From Cristatella mucedo (taxonomy: Eukaryota; Bryozoa; Phylactolaemata; Cristatellidae), in assembly GCA_009760855.2 (NCBI GenBank), contig WPIO01000151.1:524501-588500 (forward strand): a stretch of 64,000 nt of DNA, given 5' to 3'. The notes beneath the pieces are model-generated. The model worked only from the letters and a program-made list of their open reading frames with translations, did not search any database and was not told the origin of the DNA. Positions within the stretch are counted from its first letter, which is position 1. Each line of letters opens with the position of its first letter. The translations under genes were made by a program, and so were the position numbers. Of this stretch, positions 19,046 to 64,000 are shown piece by piece.

Positions 19046-20100
19046 TTAAGTCTCGTGGATTTGACCATCTGGCAGTTTCATGAAGAGATAAGATCAATGT
19101 CGGAAAAATGGTGCAACTCTTTTTGTAGAATGCAAGCCTGATTCGGCGCCTCTCACTCTGAACGGTTGTCTTGCCTTTAGAGTACTTTACGAAAACTGAT
19201 ATTTTCAAGACCTCGCTGAGAGAACCATGAAGATAAGAAGTGCGACTCGTTCGCGCGCTACTTCCGTCTTGTGTATTCCCCTTTGAGAGAACCGCTGGGA
19301 GAAAAAACTTGAAAACTGTAAAGTAAGACAACCTAAACCTCTAACGCTACGACAAAGCTGGCTAGCGGGTGGGAATTATGCTCTTCTGACGCAATCTGAC
19401 CAAGTTAAAAATGTGAGTGATGTTTGCCTCTCTGTTTACAGCCGGGTGAAACTCGCGAGGCGAGCGGCGAGCGGAGAGAGCTAAAGCTCTCTGCGGGAAG
19501 TCTATATGACTACGGTAAGATTCAATAAACAGTAAGATTCAATACAAACCTGGGTGGAACAGGGCTTCTAGTCGATTATGCAACCGTTTAACAGAATAAG
19601 CAAAATTGATTTTTTTCAGCGTTCGTCCAATTATAAAAAAAACGCGCAGACAAACTGCGAGCACCATCGACGGAGAAACTCCAAGTGATCAATATTAACA
19701 CGGGCCATCATCCTAATACAGACTTCGTACCACAGGTAAAAGTTAAATCAGTGAGGAGTACCTGACGTGTGGAGCCAGAATTAAGGAATAGTTATGGAAT
19801 ACTGCGTCATCCAACATCTCTGTCTTAAACGGATATGCATAGCCTGAGGAAGGTGCCAGGAAGCACTTTTTTGTTTGCTTTTCTAGAAATATCTGCTTAA
19901 CACGTACTCAATCTTTGCGAGGTGTGAAGTTACAGAGGAAGATACATTACATTATATGGCTTTTGACTGATAGCCGCCCGTGCGAACTGTGTCATACGGT
20001 TTGCTACCAACAGCAGCACTTTACTACCGCTATTAAGATTATTTGCGGACCACTGGCGAAATGGTCTTACTGCGCCACATGGACAATTGAATGCACTCGT
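19046..20100. other. Intergenic upstream of Mi-2, nothing recognised
   Basis: No repeat family or gene was recognised. A small direct repeat of gtaagattcaata occurs at about 19515 and 19535. Confidence 0.4.
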
Positions 20101-20354
20101 AGCGCTTTTGGGTCCAGCCAATAGAGAGGTCACCGGAAATGCCCCCGTGACGCCGCTAGCGCCCTCTCGCCCGCCACCGCGCCACCCTAAGGAGATCTCG
20201 AGCATGCGCACTGCGTACTTGGCGGCACCGCTAGCCCGCGTCGCGAATCGGCCGCTCTTCGTCTCCGCCGGTCTGAGATTGGTGTGAGAAGCTGGACTGG
20301 GCCGCGACTGCGTTTGTCTCACAACGAACACGCCGTTTGGAAGATTAACGTCTA
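20101..20354 (+). promoter_or_regulatory. Probable CpG-rich promoter and 5' UTR of Mi-2
   Basis: GC- and CpG-rich compared with both flanks (for example cgccgctagcgccctctcg near 20150), with no obvious TATA box, as is common for housekeeping chromatin genes. It ends at the Mi-2 start codon. The start site was not located, and an untranslated upstream exon is possible. Confidence 0.4.
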
Positions 20355-58560
<38,206 letters not shown>

Positions 58561-58869
58561 GGTCACTTTCCTCTGCATCTTAATTTCAGTTATAAGAAAA
58601 TTATCCTTAGCGAGAGCTAAATTACACCGCCAGCATGCCCGGCGAATCATCAACCTGTCGCTTCTGCTCCTGGACTCAGACATACCGGGCTAATAAAATC
58701 AGTACGGCATGGGTGGGGGTTTGACGAATTGCCGCTATCCACTCCAAATAGGCTAACATCGACTAGACTTTAGCGTTGCCAAGCTCAAATTTTTTGCTGA
58801 TATAGTACACGTTCGATTTTATCTGTCCACCAAATTTAGTGTCGCTTCATGCATGCACACTTATGCAAA

Positions 58870-60400
58870 TGAGCTTTGACTGCAACTGCCCGGGCCAATA
58901 TGTCAATCCACTGCAACCCCCCTCCCCACAAAACGACCAGAATACGTACACTCTAGCTCAAGCTCTAGTAGTGATTTCATGTTCTAATTTTTTGTCTATT
59001 GTGTAATCGCACAATTTCACTACAATTGCCTCGACCATCCTGCTATAATGCAGTGCAATCGACTGCAACTGTCAGGGCCAGTACGTCAATCCACTGCAAC
59101 CCACCGCAAAACGACCAGTACACTTTAGGCTCTAATAGGGATTCCGTGTTGCTCTAAATTTTTTTTATTGTGCAATTGCACAATTTGCATACTGGCCCGG
59201 GCTATTGCAATCGATGGCAGTGCATTGCTGCAGAATGGTCGAGGCAATTACAGTGAAGTTATGCGAGTACACAATAACCGAAGAGTAGAGCAGCGTGCAA
59301 TCATAATTAGAGCTTCTAGTGTACACATTCTGGTCGATGTGCGATGGATTGCAGCACTGCAATTGCCTCGACCATTCGGCAGCAATGCACTGCAATGGCC
59401 CGGGCCAATACGGCAATCTACAGCAATCTGATGCAAAATACCCTTAAATCGGTTTCGCAAGGCTCTAATTTTGATTGCATGCTGTAAAGCACACTGGTTA
59501 AAGTCAGCCACATCATTCTAAGCAATTTCGCTTGTTCAATCTCGGGCAATTCATGGCAATCTACTGCTTGGCTCGAAGCAGTAATCCCCCACAATCCGTG
59601 GCAAGTCGACCACAAATGGACTGCACGATGTGCTAATTGTCATCGCATTTCACAATTATTTGTGCTAAAAGTGAAATCGTAGGACTTTTAAGCTATTTTA
59701 CACGTTAATTATCAACAATGCACGGCAATCGACAGCAATAGCAGGGACCAATACTGCAATCCGTGGCAAATCGACGAGAAATCGGCTGTACCAAGCTCCG
59801 ATTCTCGTTCCACGTAACATCTCACTGAGCTCGAATATAATTTCAACCAGCTCTGACCATGCAATGTTGGGCAATGCATGGCAATGGACCGGGCAAATAC
59901 GGCAATCCATTATGATCCATCGCAAATCACTGGAAAGTGACGGCCAAGATCCAGCTTTATCTTATCTGTCACAGCGAACTGAGTTTCAAGTGCAATCACA
60001 TCCTTTCAGCCAATCGCACATGTACAATTTCGAGCAATGAATCGGCAGCAATGGCCCGGGCCAATACCTCAATTCGCAGCACATTGATAAGAAATTGGCA
60101 GCTCGAAGCCCAAGCTGTCATTATACGTAACATTCGGCTGTGTAAACAATGGTATTTTCAAGATCCTTGGCTCATTAACCGTCAGCGACCAACGGCAATC
60201 CATAACAATGGTAGGTCCTGATCGCGAAACCTATGGAAAGGTTGACAAGAGATCAGCTGCAATAAACTGCAACTCGATCCACGTAACGTGTACCAATAAT
60301 GTTCACCCAATCGAGGGCAATCCACAGTAATTTACGGCAATGGCCGGGAAATACGCCAGTCCATTATACAAATGAACCGACAGTTGCTGAGAGAAGCTCT
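58870..60400. repeat. Degenerate satellite-like array, about 140-185 bp units
   Basis: The motif ccgggccaatacggcaatc and variants recurs at about 58889, 59073, 59399, 59748, 59889, 60054 and 60343, with linked blocks such as gcaatgcactgcaatgg and ccgcaaaacgaccag. Spacings are 184, 326, 349, 141, 165 and 289 nt, that is one or two units. One unit (59185-59245) is inverted. Confidence 0.75.
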
Positions 60401-60484
60401 AACTTTTCTTCCGCATTGCACTGAAATACATTAAAAGTGCAGCCACATTCTTTTAAATAGCCGACAAAGGCACAATCGACGTCA

Positions 60485-60660
60485 GTGGCCCGGCCTCTAT
60501 CGAAATCTGTTATATAGCGATAGAAGAGCCTTTACGCCGATCACCACCGCTTGCAGTGGCTAAAGTCAACCGCCGAAGGATTCGATCTCAGGACCGAGGT
60601 CGTGAAAAGCGACCGCCTTACCTAGTGTGCCCTCATGGCTAACCGTAATCGCGGCTTCTG
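60485..60660 (-). mobile_element. tRNA-derived SINE family B
   Basis: Reverse complement of the family: agaagagcctttacgccgat (body), aggattcgatctc (B box, degenerate), accgaggtcgtgaaaagcga, and cctagtgtgcc (A box). Confidence 0.75.
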
Positions 60661-62196
60661 TCGGCGTAATCTTCCCGCTTGAGCCCTGATCTGTGCGTAA
60701 AGCCGACTGGCGGCCAAGTCTCACCGGCTCAATTCGAGGCCGTAAGGTTAATCTCGTCCATGCGGTGGCAATACCTCTAACGGCTGTCACCGCGACGTTT
60801 GTCGCTCATTTGCGGTTAACTGGATTTGTATAATTACCCTGTAGCGTAGGAGTAAGCCAGTTTAATTAGTTCGCAGGACGGGCGCACTTTAGTCTGGCGA
60901 GTACCGGGCTTCGAATTCTTCCGCTGCTTTTGGGAGGCAGGCAAAAGTCTAGAAACTTCGGGTTCGGGTTCGTAGACCAGTGGTCAGCCTACCTCACTCG
61001 CCGCTCGCCAAATTAGCGGCGGCGGCGTAGCGTGACAGCTGCACGAACCTGGAGAAGCAACAGGCAGAGCGGGCACCAGCTGCGCCGCCAACAGGCTGAA
61101 TGCTTGTCGTTTGTTTGTTGCGCGACCCTAACTAGTTTGTGTTGCGGTACAGCGCCTACAAAGTGCAGAGACCTTGAGCTCGCGGCGTGTCAACGGCAGC
61201 GACGCGGCGCTACAGTGTCCTACAGCTGCAGCAAGCGTTTATGGCATTTACGTTTATGCACAGGACCGTTTACGATAAAGTATACGCACGACGGTTGCGG
61301 CAAGGCAATATAAAGGTGCAGCGTAGGTTTGGAATGAGAACATTTCCATGTGGAATCGTCCCGGAAGCCCGCCCTACAAGTCGACTGCAGTTTTACGTTA
61401 GCCAGGTATAGATGGGTAGCCGAGTTCCGGGGGTCAAAGGCCATTTCCCGCCAAACCCCGCCCTACTCCGGCCAAGCCGCCGCTCGCCCTGCCGCTGAGC
61501 TAAGTAAGACGAGCGGCCGTCAGGTTAAACATCTTTATAATAACGCATGCGCCAACAACAACAGGAGAACTAAATAAGTCTACACCGAGGATCCTAAACA
61601 AAGTACACTATAGGGGCGCAAGACGACGAAGCAAGCGCGAACAAACGTGTTAGCTGCTCAGTCGGCTTCTGCAGTCCTGCCGTCGTACCGACTCCGTTCC
61701 AACAGTACGAGGGTACGCCGTGAAAGATCCGGTTAGCTGAGTAACTGCTTGGCTAGTTGGAGTCGACGTCCACCACAGCCCAAGCGCCTACGCCGAAAGA
61801 CGCCAACACACGGTTGGGGGGTCACGAACAGGATACACGAGGAACGCGGAACATGCACATCACAACAACGAGCGTGCTATCCAGCTCCGCTCGAGCCTTG
61901 GGCACTCGTTCCCTTGCGTGCGTGGCCGCAGCATCGCCGGAGCACGCCTGCACGAATCCTGGTGCATAACTCGGCGAGACCGGTAGCCTCCAACAGCACG
62001 ACTCACTCGGCCAATTTCGCCTACCCAAGAGCCCCGGCGACCCCTCGTCACCGCACATGCTATAGGTCAGACCCCGGCCTTGCCGGTGACCCTTACCGCA
62101 TTAGAGCCGTCCGGTCCCAGCCAATAGAACCTAGCCTGGGTACAGATGATCCAAACCTTTCAAGGAGGCGAAACTTGACGAGCGAGAGAGGCGGCA

Positions 62197-62228
<32 letters not shown>

Positions 62229-62229
62229 C
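60661..62229. other. GC- and CpG-rich region without a recognised gene
   Basis: High GC from about 60900 on. A 169-codon open frame at 61749-62258 is rich in Arg, Pro and Ser and ends in a CTG-encoded Leu run, with no domain recognised. It could be a CpG-island promoter with a first exon, or a retroelement end. Neither is supported enough to call. Confidence 0.35.
62198..62225. repeat. (CTG)n microsatellite
   Basis: Nine CTG units in a row. Confidence 0.9.
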
Positions 62230-62560
62230 TACAGACGAGCGGCTCCAGCCTGCACTAACTCGTCGAGCTTCCACTCCTTCCTCGGCCTCTCCCGCACGTC
62301 GTTGTTTCTGGCGAGGACGCACTGTATCTTCCTTTTAGCTTCTGCAGCAGCGCACTGTCCAGCCGACTACTCCGGCGTCTCTCTGGCTCGTCGTTGTAGG
62401 CGCCACTGACGAGCGGCTTCAGAGGCGCGGTTACTTACCACTTCCGCTTCTTCCTCACTTTCTGCGGCCTATTATTCGCTAGCGACAATGGCACTTCCTT
62501 TCAGCTTCTGCAACGCATCATGCAGCAGCCTCCTCCGGCGTCATTCGGGATCTTTAGTAA
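62230..62560. repeat. Diverged tandem repeat, about 170-bp period
   Basis: acgagcggct at 62235 and 62409; cttccttttagcttctgca at 62328 against cttcctttcagcttctgca at 62494; ctccggcgtc near 62368 and 62536. Spacing is 166-174. Confidence 0.65.
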
Positions 62561-62769
62561 TGGCGGGAGCGCCTTTCCCTTTCGGCTTCTTTCTTTCAGA
62601 ACCTCGATTGATAGTGATACGGAAAAATATACTGTCTGCTAAATAAAATCTACCGTTAACTTCGCAGCCATTTAACGAAACTGGTAAACGCAAAGCAGAG
62701 CAGAGTAAATGTAAAACTCTGAAAATAAGGCAGCCTTGCAAAGCGCCATCTCAGCCAGTCCGACCGATG

Positions 62770-62945
62770 TTTGCTGATTTAACAGCCTCTTTTGTATAGC
62801 GACAGAAGAGCCTTTGCGGCGATCACTACCGCTTGCAGCGCCGATAAAGAACCATCCACTGCAGGATTCGAACCCAAGACCCCGGGACCGAGGTCGTTAA
62901 AAGCAACCGCCGTACCTAGTGGGCCAACGCGGCTCACCGATAGCA
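62770..62945 (-). mobile_element. tRNA-derived SINE family B, best-preserved copy
   Basis: On the - strand the pol III A box is tggcccactagg (62915-62926) and the B box ggttcgaatcc (62864-62874), about 40 nt apart as in a tRNA. The family body and the end gaggctgttaaatcagca follow. Confidence 0.85.
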
Positions 62946-63302
62946 CCGGAAACGCTTGGGCTACAGCAAAGATGGCGATAGTGCTGAGGGATCAAGCTAC
63001 TGGCATGACATGGCTACCGTCGGAGCTACCCTCATTTCATACTTCTCTGGAGTCCTAGAATTTCAATGTCCAGTTTTAACTATGAGTGTGAATGCGAACT
63101 AGTACACACAAAAGTAAAAAACATGCTGCGGGCATGCAATGCGTTCTGTATGACGTCGCCCACTGCGATTCTTTTTTACCTCCCTTATGCCACACAGGTA
63201 GAGCGGTCACGTTTTGTGTCCTCAGTCATCGCAGCCTAAAGAGAGCGTGCACATTATCTAAAAGGTTGGCTTTGACTTGGGCCAAATAATGGAAACTAAG
63301 GT
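62946..63302. other. Nothing recognised
   Basis: Between two SINE copies. Short open frames only. Confidence 0.4.
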
Positions 63303-63440
63303 TGGCTGATTTAAAAGCCTCATTTGCATAGCGGTAGAAGATAATTCACGGCTCTCACCGCACCACGACTCGGGTCGGGAGAGCGAGCAGCAGCTCCTGG
63401 ACTAAGTAAGACTCAGGGTCAATAATACTCGCCTGTCCAT
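63303..63440 (-). mobile_element. SINE family B fragment
   Basis: ggctgatttaaaagcctcat, then catagcggtagaagataatt, matching the 3' end of the copy at 62770. The head is lost or diverged. Confidence 0.6.
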
Positions 63441-64000
63441 GTTTCATAACTAGTCTGCACGACCTAGATCCCGTGATTGGCTAGACCGCTGCACCTGCTC
63501 GAGGCGGGAATCTTCAAAACGGTGACTTATACTTTTGTTCCGTTTTGCTGCGCAATATACCGTCGCCAGTAGCGGATCAAGTTTTCGCTTCGCAATTCAA
63601 CTTTCTTGACCAAATTGATATCCAGGTGCAAAAGCATATCTTAACCAATATTTCGTTCACTGTTGCGTCTTTGTATGACTGCAAGCTTCTGCAGTATGGC
63701 AGATACATTCCCCGATGCTGCTGGTCCTTATAAGCCTTTATTATTAAAAAATAATGGTGAATCTGCCCGTTGCAGCTGTTCGGTTTCATCGTATTTTGAA
63801 GTAGGCAATTGACCAACACTAGTAGATAGCCGAGCGAAGGCGTGGGCTAGAATAACTCTAGGCTGGCTGCAGGTCACAGGTGCCTCTGCGGCTTTGGCGC
63901 TCTATCAAGCCTGAATGCAGAGAATTAGGGGTGCCAAGACTTTTCGGCCGTGTGTAGGCTGCTTCCATCCGGTAAGCCAACATGGCTGTCGACGTTGCGC
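63441..64000. other. Nothing recognised
   Basis: No coding, RNA or repeat pattern was recognised to the window end. Confidence 0.4.

Noticed and set aside
61749-62258. 169-codon open frame in the CpG-rich region
   Set aside because: Compositional (Arg/Pro/Ser, Leu run from CTG repeats) and no recognisable domain; kept only as an unresolved region.
62850-62930. A functional tRNA gene
   Set aside because: A and B boxes are present, but the sequence continues into a repeated body found elsewhere in the window and no clean cloverleaf was seen; it is a SINE head.

Overview
The window is nuclear DNA of an invertebrate animal. Two conserved animal genes lie head to tail on the + strand. Both are split by GT-AG introns and sit in DNA full of decaying retrotransposons, SINEs, a dead mariner and microsatellites. 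The phylum cannot be fixed from the sequence. The channel gene looks like the invertebrate Nav2 (DSC1/BSC1) type, which argues against a vertebrate. There are no bacterial-style operons, rRNA genes, CRISPR arrays or free-standing tRNA genes.

Region 1 to 13.5 kb: the 3' end of a four-domain voltage-gated sodium-channel-family gene. Four exons (1292-1429, 6228-6338, 10261-10531, 11746-12983) join in frame to 585 residues. They cover domain III S6, the III-IV linker, all of domain IV and a long cytoplasmic tail with an IQ-like motif. Earlier exons lie left of the window. Where most family members have a hydrophobic triplet (IFM, MFM or MFL) as inactivation latch, this linker reads SLL. A 42-nt direct duplication there creates a second in-frame splice acceptor.

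Region 13.5 to 20.3 kb: intergenic. It holds a long CT microsatellite, a roughly 770-bp element with inverted ends and a degenerate TTTAGGG tract, a 199-bp tandem duplication, and LINE and SINE debris.

Region 20.35 to 57.9 kb: a complete Mi-2/CHD4-type chromatin remodeller. I modelled 37 exons by hand. All splice phases agree and the sum is 5565 nt, or 1854 residues plus stop. Domains in order are CHDNT, two PHD fingers, two chromodomains, a SNF2 ATPase with DEMGLGKT and DEAH motifs, helicase C, the CHD-specific SANT-like region and CHDCT2. One intron uses a GC donor.

Region 57.9 to 64 kb: the 3' flank of Mi-2 with a GT microsatellite, a degenerate satellite of about 140-185 bp units with an inverted copy, a CpG- and GC-rich stretch without a recognisable gene, and tRNA-derived SINEs.

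Repeats: one LINE family of the CR1/L2 general type occurs about 15 times. Its 3' hairpin tail is shared by a SINE family that it probably mobilises. A second LINE family has three copies and a tRNA-derived SINE has six. The two host genes have no evident functional link: one makes a membrane cation channel, the other the ATPase of the NuRD complex.
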